This document shows, one piece after another, positions 28,790 to 37,873 of a stretch of DNA of 64,000 nt. This stretch comes from Pseudomonas sp. PIC25. Lineage in GTDB: Bacteria > Pseudomonadota > Gammaproteobacteria > Pseudomonadales > Pseudomonadaceae. The position numbers were made by a program, and so were the translations under genes. The notes under the pieces were generated by a model, which saw only the letters and a program-made list of their open reading frames with translations, was not told the origin of the DNA and did not search any database. Position 1 is the stretch's first letter. Each line of letters begins with the position of its first letter. The stretch lies in assembly GCF_002286785.1 (NCBI RefSeq), contig NZ_MUJY01000068.1, positions 1 to 64,000 of the forward strand, given 5' to 3'.

Positions 28790-29421
28790 CCCGAGTCCAG
28801 AAAACCGTCTTCATCCTCGTTGCCCTGATCGCCCTGGTGATCGGCCTGACCTTCTCCAAGGTGCTCAACGCGCCGCGCCAGGCCGATCCGACCCAACTGC
28901 TCGACGCCGGTATCGTGCTGCTGCCGCAGAGCCGGACGCTCCCCGAACTGCAACTGACCGACCAGGACGGTCAGCCGATGCGGATGGATCAATTGAAGGA
29001 TCGTTGGAGCCTGCTGTTCTTCGGCTACACCTTCTGCCCGGACGTCTGCCCTACGACGTTGGCGCAGTTGCGGCAGATCAAGGGCATGCTGCCGGAAGCG
29101 ATGCGCGGCGACCTGCGCATGGTGCTGGTCAGCGTCGACCCCAACCGCGACACCCCCGAGCAGCTCAAGCAGTACCTGGGCTATTTCGACGCCGGCTTCG
29201 AGGGCGTGACGGGCGACCTGGCGGATATCCAGAAGCTGGCCAATGCGGTGAGCATCCCCTTCATTCCGGGCGATACCAGCAAGGAAAACTACACCGTCGA
29301 CCACAGCGGCAACCTGGTAATCATCGGCCCCGACGGCACTCAGCGCGGCTTTATCCGCGCCCCGCTGAATGGCCAGAAGCTCGCCACGCAACTGCCGGAG
29401 TTGATGAAGCCGCGGGGTTGA
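28786..29421 (+). CDS. Sco1/SenC-family copper chaperone
   Basis: 211 residues. One N-terminal membrane anchor ([16 protein letters not shown]) and a thioredoxin-like periplasmic domain. Copper ligands: C84PDVC88 in [14 protein letters not shown], and a His in the [16 protein letters not shown] strand. Delivers copper to the CuA site of subunit II or keeps its cysteines reduced. Last gene of the cox operon, overlapping ctaB by 4 bases. Confidence 0.95.
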   Translation: MTRVQKTVFILVALIALVIGLTFSKVLNAPRQADPTQLLDAGIVLLPQSRTLPELQLTDQDGQPMRMDQLKDRWSLLFFGYTFCPDVCPTTLAQLRQIKGMLPEAMRGDLRMVLVSVDPNRDTPEQLKQYLGYFDAGFEGVTGDLADIQKLANAVSIPFIPGDTSKENYTVDHSGNLVIIGPDGTQRGFIRAPLNGQKLATQLPELMKPRG

Positions 29422-29469
29422 TAGGTCGCCGGGGTAGCGCGAATTTGTCCGCCCGACTTCACCCTCGCC

Positions 29470-29556
29470 GGGCGAATGAATTGAGCCCGCCTTGTAGGAG
29501 CGAGCTTGCTCGCGAAGGGACCGTAGAGAAGCTTCGCCAGCAGAGCTGGCTTCTAC
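29470..29556. repeat. Cluster of three REP-like units
   Basis: GGGCGAATGAATTGAGCCC (29470-29488) is a variant of the 6198 palindrome; GTAGGAGCGAGCTTGCTCGC (29494-29513) is the familiar Pseudomonas REP; GCCAGC-AGA-GCTGGC (29536-29550), framed by GAAGC and TTCTAC, is the inverse of 6247. They fill the gap after the cox operon. Confidence 0.75.
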
Positions 29557-29595
29557 AGGAGAGAGGGGGGATCACCCGCCAACCCCAAGCCCACC

Positions 29596-30021
29596 TCACT
29601 TCGCGAACAACTGGCCGATGTCCTTGAACGCCTTGAACTCCAGCGCATTGCCGCAGGGGTCGAGGAGGAACAGGGTGGCCTGCTCGCCCACCTGCCCCTT
29701 GAAGCGCACATAGGGTTCGATGACGAACGTCGTGCCGCGCGCCTTGAGCCGGTCGGCCAGCCGTTCCCAGTCCTCCCAGGCCAGCACTACGCCAAAATGC
29801 GGCACCGGCACGTCGTGGCCATCCACCGGGTTGCGGTGTGCCTGCTCCTGGGAGTCGGTCTTCGGCGCCTCGTGGATCACCAGTTGATGACCGAAGAAAT
29901 CGAAATCCACCCAGTGCTCGCTGCTGCGGCCTTCGGGGCAGCCGAAGACTTCGCCGTAAAAGTGCCGGGCGGCGGCCAGGTCGTAGACGGGTATCGCCAA
30001 ATGAAAGGGGGCAAGGCTCAT
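29596..30021 (-). CDS. VOC-family (glyoxalase/dioxygenase fold) protein
   Basis: 141 residues, a single VOC domain. It starts [27 protein letters not shown] and ends [18 protein letters not shown]. His in FHLAIPV, His in PHFGVVL and Glu in LEFK sit where metal ligands usually do. Such proteins include lyases, dioxygenases and resistance proteins; the substrate is unknown. Start 30021 gives the canonical N-terminus; the frame extends further upstream but without a ribosome site. Divergent from the LysR gene 107 bases away, which may regulate it. Confidence 0.85.
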   Translation of the reverse strand: MSLAPFHLAIPVYDLAAARHFYGEVFGCPEGRSSEHWVDFDFFGHQLVIHEAPKTDSQEQAHRNPVDGHDVPVPHFGVVLAWEDWERLADRLKARGTTFVIEPYVRFKGQVGEQATLFLLDPCGNALEFKAFKDIGQLFAK

Positions 30022-30128
30022 CGATCGGTTCTCCTGGTTGGATCGCCTCATTCTCAGCAGCAGTCGTTTCGATGGAAAGCGAATATCCTTGCGATCGAGC
30101 ACGAAAGATTTCGATCAGTGGAGGCCGC

Positions 30129-30998
30129 ATGCTGCGCGAGTTGAAGACCTTCGTCACCGTGGCCCGCCTGGGCACCTTCGCCGCCGCCGGCCAGCGGATC
30201 GGCCTGACGCAATCGGCGGTCAGTGCGCAGATCCGCGTGCTGGAGCAGGGCCTCGGCGTTCGCCTGTTCGACCGCAGCGGTCGGGCGGCCGTCCTGAACG
30301 CTGCCGGCCGGCACGCCCTGCCCCTGGCCGAGCAGATGCTCGCCCTGTACGGGCAGATGGCGCTGCCCTCGGAGGTGGCCGAGTGGCGCGGCGAGTTGAA
30401 GATCGGCGCCATCGCCACGCTGCAGACCGGGCTGCTGCCGGAGGCCCTGCCGCGTTTCCGCGAGCAGGCGCCGCACATCGAGCTGAAGCTGGTGCCGGGC
30501 GTATCGCTCAACCTGCTGGGCCAGGTGGATGCCGGCGAGCTGGACCTCGCCCTGCTGATCAAGCCGCCCTTCGCCCTGCCCAAGGAGCTGCTGGAAGTCT
30601 CGCTGGCCCGCGAGCCCTTCGTGCTCATCGCCCCGGAAAGCCTGCCCGGCGACGATCCCCTGCAACTACTCGCCGAGCAGCCCTTCGTGCGCTACGACCG
30701 CGCCTCCTTCGGCGGGCGGCTGGTCAGCGGTTTCCTCCGCGAACAGCGCTTGCAGGTTCGCGAGGCGCTGGAGCTGGACGAGCTGGAGGCCATCGTGCGG
30801 ATGGTGGAGTGCGGCCTGGGCGTTTCCCTGATCCCGCGTGCGGGGCTCTGGCTGCAACGGCCGACCCGGTTGCGAGTGATCGAACTGGGCGAACTGACCT
30901 TCCACCGCGAACTGGTGGCGGTCATGCGTCGAGCCCAGCGGCAGCCGGCGCTGGAATGCCTGCTGGAGTGCCTGCGAGGGGCCGCCTCCTCAGCGTAA
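30129..30998 (+). CDS. LysR-family transcriptional regulator
   Basis: 289 residues. N-terminal winged helix-turn-helix (MLRELKTFVTVARLGTFA, GLTQSAVSAQIRVLEQGLGVRLFDRSGR) and a two-lobed effector domain (KIGAIATLQTGLLPEAL; later VECGLGVSLIPRAGLWL). Divergent from the VOC gene, the classical arrangement for LysR control of a neighbour. Ligand unknown. Start 30129 has GGAGG just upstream and gives a standard LysR N-terminus. Confidence 0.92.
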   Translation: MLRELKTFVTVARLGTFAAAGQRIGLTQSAVSAQIRVLEQGLGVRLFDRSGRAAVLNAAGRHALPLAEQMLALYGQMALPSEVAEWRGELKIGAIATLQTGLLPEALPRFREQAPHIELKLVPGVSLNLLGQVDAGELDLALLIKPPFALPKELLEVSLAREPFVLIAPESLPGDDPLQLLAEQPFVRYDRASFGGRLVSGFLREQRLQVREALELDELEAIVRMVECGLGVSLIPRAGLWLQRPTRLRVIELGELTFHRELVAVMRRAQRQPALECLLECLRGAASSA

Positions 30999-31014
30999 GC
31001 CGGGACTTCGCCGT

Positions 31015-31092
31015 CCCGGATTGCGCCAAGGCTTATCTGGGCTACGTATTCGCCCGGTCCCGTAGCCGGGATAAAACGCAGCGCAATCCGGG
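31015..31092. repeat. Composite REP-like inverted repeat
   Basis: CCCGGATTGCGC (31015-31026) returns as its exact reverse complement GCGCAATCCGGG at 31081-31092, with shorter hairpin-forming pieces (CCCGTAGCCGGG) between. Same family as 4957 and 40719. Confidence 0.7.
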
Positions 31093-31116
31093 GATCGCTT
31101 ATCCGAGGAACACGCA

Positions 31117-31142
31117 TGAAAAAGCCCGCACGCGGCGGGCTT
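31117..31142 (-). terminator. Rho-independent terminator of the met operon
   Basis: On the minus strand a perfect 8-bp stem (AAGCCCGC with GCGGGCTT, 5-base loop) is followed by a U-run (TTTTT at 31121-31117 read as + strand A's). It lies 19 bases beyond the metQ stop. Confidence 0.85.
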
Positions 31143-31160
31143 CTTCGTTTGCGAGGGCGA

Positions 31161-31931
31161 TCAGAACGCCGGCACTACGGCGCCTTTGTACTTCTCTTCG
31201 ATGAACTGCTTCACCTCGGCGCTGTTCAGAGCCTTGGCCAGCTTTTGCATGGCGTCGCTGTCCTTGTTGTCCGGGCGGGCGACGAGGATGTTCACGTAGG
31301 GCGAATCGCTGCCTTCGATCACCAGGGCATCCTTGGTCGGGTTCAGCTTGGCTTCCAGGGCGTAGTTGGTGTTGATCAGCGCCAGGTCGACCTGGGTCAG
31401 CACGCGCGGCAGGGTGGCGGCTTCCAGTTCACGCACTTTCAGCGACTTCGGGTTCTCGACGATGTCTTTCGGTGTGGCGAGGATGTTGCTCTTGTCCTTC
31501 AGCTTGATCACGCCGGCCTTGTCCAGCAGCAGCAGGGCGCGGCCGCCGTTGGTGGCGTCGTTGGGGATGACCACGGTGCCGCCCTGGGGCAGCTCGTCCA
31601 GGCTCTTGATCTTGCTGGAGTAAGCGCCGAACGGCTCGACGTGCACACCGGTGACGGCGACCAGCTCGGTACCCTTGCCCTTGTTGAACTCATCCAGGTA
31701 CGGCTGGTGCTGGAAGAAGTTGGCGTCCAGGCGCTTCTCGGCGACCTGGATGTTCGGCTGCACGTAGTCGGTGAAGACCTTCACGTTCAGCTCGACCCCT
31801 TCCTTGGCCAGGGCCGGTTTGACGAATTCGAGGATTTCCGCGTGCGGCACCGCGGTGGCGGCGACGGTCAGGCTTTCGGCCTGGGCGGAGAGAGCCGCGA
31901 AGGCGGCGACGGCAGCGAGCAGTTTTTTCAT
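31161..31931 (-). CDS. metQ: Methionine ABC transporter substrate-binding protein
   Basis: 256 residues, NlpA/MetQ family. Signal peptide MKKLLAAVAAFAALSAQA with no lipobox Cys, so apparently a soluble periplasmic protein, unlike E. coli MetQ, which is a lipoprotein. Domain blocks: YVQPNIQVAEKRLDANFFQHQPYLDEFN, ALINTNYALEA and SPYVNILVARPDN, all typical of the family. Binds methionine for the MetNI importer. Last gene of metNIQ, 49 bases after metI, followed by a terminator. Confidence 0.94.
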   Translation of the reverse strand: MKKLLAAVAAFAALSAQAESLTVAATAVPHAEILEFVKPALAKEGVELNVKVFTDYVQPNIQVAEKRLDANFFQHQPYLDEFNKGKGTELVAVTGVHVEPFGAYSSKIKSLDELPQGGTVVIPNDATNGGRALLLLDKAGVIKLKDKSNILATPKDIVENPKSLKVRELEAATLPRVLTQVDLALINTNYALEAKLNPTKDALVIEGSDSPYVNILVARPDNKDSDAMQKLAKALNSAEVKQFIEEKYKGAVVPAF

Positions 31932-31980
31932 CGGTTCGGTTCCTTATGGGAAGAGGTCGTTCCGGCGGATAGCCGATCAG

Positions 31981-32646
31981 TCATTTACGGGAAAAATGCA
32001 CCACCAGCTTGTCGCCGACGGTTTGCAGAATCTGTACGAGCACCAGCAGCAGGACCACGGTGACCACCATCACATCGGTCTGGAATCGCTGGTAGCCGAA
32101 GCGGATGGCTAGGTCGCCGAGGCCGCCCGCGCCGACCACACCGGCCATCGCGGTATAGGAGACCAGGGTGATGGCGGTGACGGTGACGGCGGCGAATATG
32201 CCCGGCCGCGCTTCCGGCAGCAGGGCGTTCCAGATGATCTGGCGGGTGGTGGCGCCCATTGCCTGGGTCGCCTCGATGATGCCGCGATCCACTTCGCGCA
32301 GCGCCGTTTCCACCAGACGGGCGAAGAACGGCGTGGCGCCCACCACCAGCGGCGGGATGGCGCCGGCCACGCCCAGCGAGGTGCCGGTGAGCAGCACGGT
32401 GAAAGGAATCATCACGATCAGCAGGATGATGAACGGCAGCGAGCGCAACACGTTGACCAGCAGCGAGAGCAGGCCGTAGAGCGCCTTCTGCTCGAACAAT
32501 TGGCGCGGTCCGGTGAGGAACAGCAACACGCCCAGCGGCAGGCCGAGGATCACGGTGAACAGCAGCGAGCCGCCCAGCATCAGGAGGGTGTCGAGAGTCG
32601 CCAGCCAGATTTCGTACCAGTCGACATTGGTGAACAGGGCTTCCAT
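31981..32646 (-). CDS. metI: Methionine ABC transporter permease
   Basis: 221 residues with five helices; the coupling EAA-like loop reads GIIEATQAMGATTRQIIWNALLPEARPGI. N-terminus NVDWYEIWLATLDTLLMLGGS is typical MetI. Start and metN stop share one base (TGATG), indicating translational coupling. Confidence 0.95.
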   Translation of the reverse strand: MEALFTNVDWYEIWLATLDTLLMLGGSLLFTVILGLPLGVLLFLTGPRQLFEQKALYGLLSLLVNVLRSLPFIILLIVMIPFTVLLTGTSLGVAGAIPPLVVGATPFFARLVETALREVDRGIIEATQAMGATTRQIIWNALLPEARPGIFAAVTVTAITLVSYTAMAGVVGAGGLGDLAIRFGYQRFQTDVMVVTVVLLLVLVQILQTVGDKLVVHFSRK

Positions 32647-33653
32647 CAGCGCAGCACCTCCACATGTACATCGGCCGCGTTGAGACGGATCAGCGCGGAT
32701 TCGACGTCACCGCCGATCAGCGCCAGGGTCAGTTGGCCGTAGGGCGTCTCCTTGATGCGGTCGATGCGTCCGGCCAGGATGCTGTAGTCCACGCCGGTAT
32801 CGCGGGCGATGGTGCCCAGCAGCGGCGCGTAGGTGGCTTCGCCGCGGAAGGTCAGGCGCAGGATGCGGCCCGGCACATGGGCGAAGTCGTCGTGTTGTTC
32901 GTTCTCGTCCACGTGCTCGGCTTCCAGGACGAAGCGGCGAGTGGTCGGATGCTGCGGGTGGAGGAAGACGTCGGCCACCGGACCCTGTTCGACGATCACC
33001 CCGCCATCCATCACCGCGACGCGGTCGCAGACGCGGCGGATCACGTCCATCTCATGGGTGATCAGTACGATGGTCAGGCCCAGCTCGCGGTTGATCTCGG
33101 CCAACAGTTGCAGGACCTGGCCGGTGGTCTGCGGGTCGAGGGCACTGGTGGCTTCGTCGCAGAGCAGGATCTTCGGCCGGGTGGCCAGGGCGCGGGCAAT
33201 GCCGACGCGCTGCTTCTGTCCGCCGGAGAGTTGCGCCGGGTACTTCTTCGCGTGGTCGCTGAGGCCGACACGGGCCAGCAGCTCGGCGACCCGGGCGTCG
33301 ATCTCCGCCGCCGACAGCTCGCCGGCCAGGCGCAGCGGCATGGCGACGTTATCGGCGACGGTCTTGGAGGCAAGCAGATTGAAGTGCTGGAAAATCATCC
33401 CGACACGCTGGCGGAAGCGCCGCAGGCCGTCGGCGTCCAGCGCGGTGACGTCGATCCCGTCGATGACGATGCGCCCGCCGGAAGGCTCTTCCAGGCGGTT
33501 GATCAGGCGCAGCAGGGTGCTCTTGCCGGCACCGGAGTGGCCGATCAGCCCGAACACCTGGCCGCCCTGGATATCCAGGGTGGTGGGTTGCAGGGCGGGG
33601 ATGTCGCGTCCGGCGACGCGGTAGGTTTTATAAACCTGCTGAAACTCGATCAC
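32646..33653 (-). CDS. metN: Methionine ABC transporter ATP-binding protein
   Basis: 335 residues. Walker [10 protein letters not shown] (about 38-46), signature [15 protein letters not shown], Walker [16 protein letters not shown] and the switch His in [18 protein letters not shown]-terminal NIL domain (from about residue 265) is the methionine-sensing site that inhibits transport when the cell is replete. First gene of the operon; the 148-base upstream gap holds nothing I can identify. Confidence 0.95.
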   Translation of the reverse strand: MIEFQQVYKTYRVAGRDIPALQPTTLDIQGGQVFGLIGHSGAGKSTLLRLINRLEEPSGGRIVIDGIDVTALDADGLRRFRQRVGMIFQHFNLLASKTVADNVAMPLRLAGELSAAEIDARVAELLARVGLSDHAKKYPAQLSGGQKQRVGIARALATRPKILLCDEATSALDPQTTGQVLQLLAEINRELGLTIVLITHEMDVIRRVCDRVAVMDGGVIVEQGPVADVFLHPQHPTTRRFVLEAEHVDENEQHDDFAHVPGRILRLTFRGEATYAPLLGTIARDTGVDYSILAGRIDRIKETPYGQLTLALIGGDVESALIRLNAADVHVEVLR

Positions 33654-33801
33654 GGAGCGAACCTTGTGGGTGCGGTCAGGGCGAATGAAAGAGAAAGCCT
33701 AGGCGTTTGGCCAAAGGCGCGCATTCTAGCCTGTTTGCTTATGCGCTCTTAGTCTTTCTTGCTTGGTTGTTCGCCGGTTCTGGAATAAGTGAAGCGGCGT
33801 G

Positions 33802-34635
33802 TCACCGGCGCGGGCTGAGTACCAGACGCGGGACCTGTTCCGGCTTCAGCGACTGGCTCAGGCGCAGGCCGAAGGCCGGGTCGAGCTTTTTCACCCGGGC
33901 CGACAGCAGCGCGGCGACCCAGGGGTAGTCCTTGGCTTGGCGGACTTCGACCCGCACCGCGCAATCGAACGCCACCACGTCGGCGGCCACGGCATCGAGC
34001 AATTCGCGCAGGCTGTCGTTGTCCTGGCTGTCCAGCATCGGTAGTGGCACGGCGCTGCTGGCGGCGGCCGGGTCGATCAGGCGTGCGCCCGGCTTGGCCG
34101 GTGCGGGTTTTTCTTCCTGCGGCGCACCGGGCAATTGGGTGGCCTGGATCGCCTGGGCCTGACGCTCGGCGGCCTCCTGAAGACGGCGGGCCTGTTCGTT
34201 GCGTGCCGCCGTTTCGCGAGCGGCTCGTTCGGCAGCCTGCTTTTCGGCCTCGCGGGCCTGGTTGAGTGCGCCGTCCAAGCCGGTGGCGAGCGCCGGGGCG
34301 TTGGGCATCAGGCTGCGTGCATGGCTGAGGGCCTTGGCAGCGGCGTCCAGGTCGTTGTTCTGCAAGGCAGCCTGGCCCTGTTGCAGGTAGGCCTCGGCCA
34401 GTTGCCGCTGGTACTGCTCCAGGCGGGTATCGCCGGCCGCGTTCCGCTGGAGAGTTGCGAGCTGGCTTTCGGCGCTTTCCAGGTTGCCGCCGTTCAGGCT
34501 CTGTTCCAACTGGCGGAACGCTGCGACGCGCTCATCGACGGGCGGCTCATAGGGTTGGCTCGGGCGGTGCTGGCAGGCGGCCAGTAGCAGCGATATCAGC
34601 GCAACGGGCAGGTAACGGGTAGCGAATGGCGTCAT
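33802..34635 (-). CDS. TPR-like lipoprotein (PA5502-like)
   Basis: 277 residues. Lipoprotein signal with lipobox LLAAC (Cys about residue 21). Residues ~35-125 are helical repeats like TPR units (LEQSLNGGNLESAESQLATLQ, then AEAYLQQGQAALQNNDLDAAAKALSHA). Residues ~125-170 are a charged coiled coil rich in Glu/Arg/Ala. A C-terminal domain ends AFGLRLSQSLKPEQVPRLVLSPRR. Function unknown. It lies between the met and znu operons on the same strand as both. Confidence 0.75.
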   Translation of the reverse strand: MTPFATRYLPVALISLLLAACQHRPSQPYEPPVDERVAAFRQLEQSLNGGNLESAESQLATLQRNAAGDTRLEQYQRQLAEAYLQQGQAALQNNDLDAAAKALSHARSLMPNAPALATGLDGALNQAREAEKQAAERAARETAARNEQARRLQEAAERQAQAIQATQLPGAPQEEKPAPAKPGARLIDPAAASSAVPLPMLDSQDNDSLRELLDAVAADVVAFDCAVRVEVRQAKDYPWVAALLSARVKKLDPAFGLRLSQSLKPEQVPRLVLSPRR

Positions 34636-34715
34636 TCCTGCAGCATCTCGATCTGGACGAAAGAGTCAAGTCTACACTGCGCGGCGAAGCGGCACCAAAC
34701 CGCCGCGACGCCGTG

Positions 34716-35504
34716 TCACGCCGTGCGGCGCGGCAGCACGAAGCTGAGCAGGAACAACGAGGCGGCGCTGACCACGATGGACGGGCCGGCCGGGGTGTCC
34801 TCATACCAGGACAGCGCCAGCCCGCAACAGACCGCCACCAGTCCCAGGGCGCTGGCGCCCAGGGCCATTTGCTCCGGGGTGCGCGCGTGGCGCTGGGCCG
34901 CGGCGGCCGGGATGATCAGCAGCGAGGTGATCAGCAGCACGCCGACGATTTTCATCGCCACCGCGATCACCACGGCGATCAGCAGCATCAGGGCGAGGCG
35001 GATGGCCGCCACCGGCAGCCCTTCGACCTTGGCCAGTTCCTCGTGAACGGTGATCGCCAGCAGCGGCCGCCAGAGCGGAATCAGGATCAGCAGCACCAGC
35101 GCGCTGCCGCCGAGTATCCAGGTCAAATCGCCGGGGCCGACCGCGAGCAGGTCGCCGAACAGGTAGCTCATCAGGTCGACGCGCACGTCGTCCATGAAAC
35201 TCAGCACCACCAGACCGAGGGACAGGGTGCTGTGGGCGAGGATACCCAGCAGGGTGTCGGAGGCCAGCGGCTGGCGCTGCTGCAGAGTCACCAGCAGCAC
35301 GGCGAGCAGCACGCAGCCGGCGGTCACCGCCAGGGTCGGGCTGACGTCCAGCAGCAGGCCCAGGGCGACGCCGAGCAGCGCCGCGTGGGACAGGGTGTCG
35401 CCGAAATAGGCCATGCGCCGCCAGACCACGAAGGAGCCGAGCGGGCCGGCCACCAGGGCCAGGGCGAGGCCGGCGAGCAGGGCGTTGAGCAGGAAGTCAG
35501 CCAT
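34716..35504 (-). CDS. znuB: Zinc ABC transporter permease
   Basis: 262 residues, seven to eight helices, ABC-3 family. N-terminus [44 protein letters not shown] is the family hallmark. Start at 35504 overlaps the znuC stop by 8 bases; the frame is open further upstream but those residues are not family-like. Forms the membrane channel for zinc delivered by ZnuA. Confidence 0.95.
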   Translation of the reverse strand: MADFLLNALLAGLALALVAGPLGSFVVWRRMAYFGDTLSHAALLGVALGLLLDVSPTLAVTAGCVLLAVLLVTLQQRQPLASDTLLGILAHSTLSLGLVVLSFMDDVRVDLMSYLFGDLLAVGPGDLTWILGGSALVLLILIPLWRPLLAITVHEELAKVEGLPVAAIRLALMLLIAVVIAVAMKIVGVLLITSLLIIPAAAAQRHARTPEQMALGASALGLVAVCCGLALSWYEDTPAGPSIVVSAASLFLLSFVLPRRTA

Positions 35505-36270
35505 GGTTGCAGTTCGGCCCGTGCACGTGGGGTTTGCCGACCACCACGCTGCCGTGTAGATCGTGGGCGTGGTCGTGATGGTGGTGATAGATGGCCAGGC
35601 TGCGGGCATCCTGGCCGAACAGTTCGACGAATGCGGGGTCGCCGCTGACCTGCTCCGGGTGGCCGGAGCAGCAGACGTGGCGGTTCAGGCAGACCACCTG
35701 GTCGGTGGTGCTCATCACCAGGTGCAGGTCGTGGGAGACCATCAACACGCCGCAGCCGTGGCGGTCGCGTAGACGGGTGATCAGGCGGTACAGCTCGGCC
35801 TGCCCGGCCACGTCGACGCCCTGTACCGGCTCGTCCAGCACCAGCAGTTCCGGCTCGCGCAATAGGGCGCGGGCCAGCAGCACGCGCTGCAACTCGCCGC
35901 CGGAAATGCTCTGCAAGGGGCTGTCGATCACCTGTTCCGCGCCCACCTCGCCCAGCGCCGCCAGTACCCGCGCGCGGTCCACACCGGGTACCAGACGCAG
36001 GAAACGCAGCACGGTCAGCGGCAGGGTGGCATCCACTTGGAGCTTCTGCGGCATGTAGCCGATGCGCAGGCGCGGACGGCGCCAGACCTCGCCACTGTCC
36101 GGAGTCAGCAGGCCGAGCACGGCGCGCACCAGGGTGGTCTTGCCGGCGCCGTTGGGACCGATCAGGGTGACGATCTCGCCCGGCTTCACGCTCAACTGGA
36201 CGTCTTCCAGCACCGCCTGGCCGGCGTAGCGCACGCCGACTCCGCTCAGGCGCACCAGCGCATCGCTCAT
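35497..36270 (-). CDS. znuC: Zinc ABC transporter ATP-binding protein
   Basis: 257 residues. Walker [10 protein letters not shown], signature [16 protein letters not shown], Walker [13 protein letters not shown], switch His in [11 protein letters not shown] His-rich C-terminus ([13 protein letters not shown]) may bind zinc or sense it, a common trait in ZnuC. Start 36270 overlaps the zur stop by 4 bases (ATGA), so zur-znuC-znuB is one operon. Confidence 0.95.
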   Translation of the reverse strand: MSDALVRLSGVGVRYAGQAVLEDVQLSVKPGEIVTLIGPNGAGKTTLVRAVLGLLTPDSGEVWRRPRLRIGYMPQKLQVDATLPLTVLRFLRLVPGVDRARVLAALGEVGAEQVIDSPLQSISGGELQRVLLARALLREPELLVLDEPVQGVDVAGQAELYRLITRLRDRHGCGVLMVSHDLHLVMSTTDQVVCLNRHVCCSGHPEQVSGDPAFVELFGQDARSLAIYHHHHDHAHDLHGSVVVGKPHVHGPNCNHG

Positions 36271-36749
36271 GCGGCCTCCCGGCAGGCGGCGCACAGGCCG
36301 ACGACTTCCACGGTCTGCCCTTCCACGGCGAAGCCCACCGTCCGCGCGCCGGCGACGATCGCCTCGCTGATCGCTGGCTGCTCCAGCTCAATGGCCGTGT
36401 GGCACTGGCGGCAGATGAGGAACTGACCCTGGTGGGCATGCTCCGGGTGGTTGCAGCCGACGAAGGCATTGAGCGAGGCGATGCGGTGCACCAGGCCGTT
36501 TTCCAGCAGGAAATCCAGGGCACGGTAGACGGTGGGCGGCGCGGCGCGGCGGCCGTCCTCCTCGCTCAGCACGGCGAGGATGTCGTAGGCACCCAGCGGC
36601 TTGTGGCTCTGCCAGACCAGCTCCAGCACGCGCCGGCGCAGGGCGGTCAGCCGCACGCCCTGGCGCGCGCAGAGCGCGTCGGCTTCGCTGAGGGCGCTAT
36701 GCACGCAGCGGGAGTGGTCATGGGGGCGGCAAGCCAGGGGTGTTTTCAT
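36267..36749 (-). CDS. zur: Zinc uptake regulator Zur (Fur family)
   Basis: 160 residues. Winged helix region [26 protein letters not shown], then [20 protein letters not shown] (recognition helix), and metal-binding parts [17 protein letters not shown] and GLCAACREA, giving the CxxC pairs of the structural zinc site. Represses zinc uptake when zinc is sufficient. First gene of its operon and divergent from znuA, so it probably controls both and itself through the operator in between. Confidence 0.95.
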   Translation of the reverse strand: MKTPLACRPHDHSRCVHSALSEADALCARQGVRLTALRRRVLELVWQSHKPLGAYDILAVLSEEDGRRAAPPTVYRALDFLLENGLVHRIASLNAFVGCNHPEHAHQGQFLICRQCHTAIELEQPAISEAIVAGARTVGFAVEGQTVEVVGLCAACREAA

Positions 36750-36766
36750 GGGCGGCGACGTCCGGG

Positions 36767-36794
36767 AAAAGAGACGTTATTCTATTACTCTTTT
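36767..36794. promoter_or_regulatory. Probable Zur operator between zur and znuA
   Basis: AAAAGAG (36767-36773) and CTCTTTT (36788-36794) are exact inverted arms around an AT-rich centre containing GTTATTCTATTAC (36776-36788), which resembles the GTTAT-centred Zur boxes of gammaproteobacteria. It occupies the middle of the 63-base divergent gap, so occupancy would block both promoters. Confidence 0.7.
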
Positions 36795-36812
36795 GTCCCC
36801 GAGTGACTGCCC

Positions 36813-37775
36813 GTGTTTCGCCTTTTCCTTCCGCTCGTACTGTGCGCCTTTTCCTCCCTGGCCCAGGCCGAGGTACGCCTGCTTACCAGCATCAAGCCTC
36901 TGCAACTGATCGCCGCCGCCGTGCAGGACGGCGTGGCGAAGCCGGACGTCCTGCTGCCGCCGGGCGCGTCGCCGCATCACTTCGCCCTGCGCCCTTCCGA
37001 CGTGCGGCGGGTGCGCGAGGCCGACCTGTTCTACTGGATCGGCCCGGACATGGAGAGCTTCCTCGTGCGCGTGTTGGAAGGCCGCGACAAGCCGAGCCTG
37101 GCCGTACAGGGCCTGGCGGGCCTGAACCTGCGCCATTTCGGCGAGGAAAGTCATCACGAAGACGCCGACGACGAGCATGGCCACGAGCACGACGAGCATG
37201 CCGGCGAACACCACGGGGAAGACAGCGACGAGCATGATCACGCCCACCGTCCCGGCAGCCTGGATGCCCACCTCTGGCTGCTGCCGGCCAACGCCCGGAC
37301 GATCGCGGCGCGCATGGCGTCCGATCTGAGCGCCATCGATCCGGCCAACGCCGCGCGCTACCAGGCCAACCTGACGGCCTTCCAGCGGCGTCTCGACGCC
37401 CTCGACCAGCGTCTTGCGGCCCGCGTGAAGCCGTTGGCCGGCAAGCCTTTCTTCGTCTTCCACGAGGCGTTCGACTACTTCGAAGTGGCCTATGGCATTC
37501 GTCACGCCGGCGTGTTCAGCGTCGCTGCCGAGGTGCAGCCGGGCGCCCGTCATGTCGCCGCCATGCGCGAGCGCCTGAAGGCGGCCGGTCCGACCTGCGT
37601 GTTCAGCGAACCGCCGTTGCGCCCGCGTCTCGCCGAAACCCTGAGCGCCGGCCTGCCGGTGACCCTCGCCGAGCTGGATGCCATGGGTAGCGGCGTTGTG
37701 GTCGATGCCGGCGGCTACGAGCGCCTGCTGGATAATCTGGCGGGTGGATTGGCGAGCTGTCTCGAGAACCTCTGA
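36813..37775 (+). CDS. znuA: Zinc ABC transporter substrate-binding protein
   Basis: 320 residues, cluster A-I metal-binding protein. Signal peptide to LAQA. Metal ligands: His in GASPHHFALRPSDV, His in SLDAHLWLLPANA, and His in FHEAFDYFEV. Between them lies a His/Asp/Glu-rich loop (residues ~112-146, beginning ESHHEDADDEHGHEHDEH), typical of ZnuA, which gathers zinc in the periplasm. GTG start at 36813. Transcribed away from zur. Confidence 0.95.
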   Translation: MFRLFLPLVLCAFSSLAQAEVRLLTSIKPLQLIAAAVQDGVAKPDVLLPPGASPHHFALRPSDVRRVREADLFYWIGPDMESFLVRVLEGRDKPSLAVQGLAGLNLRHFGEESHHEDADDEHGHEHDEHAGEHHGEDSDEHDHAHRPGSLDAHLWLLPANARTIAARMASDLSAIDPANAARYQANLTAFQRRLDALDQRLAARVKPLAGKPFFVFHEAFDYFEVAYGIRHAGVFSVAAEVQPGARHVAAMRERLKAAGPTCVFSEPPLRPRLAETLSAGLPVTLAELDAMGSGVVVDAGGYERLLDNLAGGLASCLENL

Positions 37776-37873
37776 TCGCTGGCCGGGAACTTCGCTCCCC
37801 CCAATACGCGCTAAGGTGAAAAGGAGGCAGCCCACTTCGCTGCCGACTCGCAACGCGTTGAGGGGGCCGCAGC

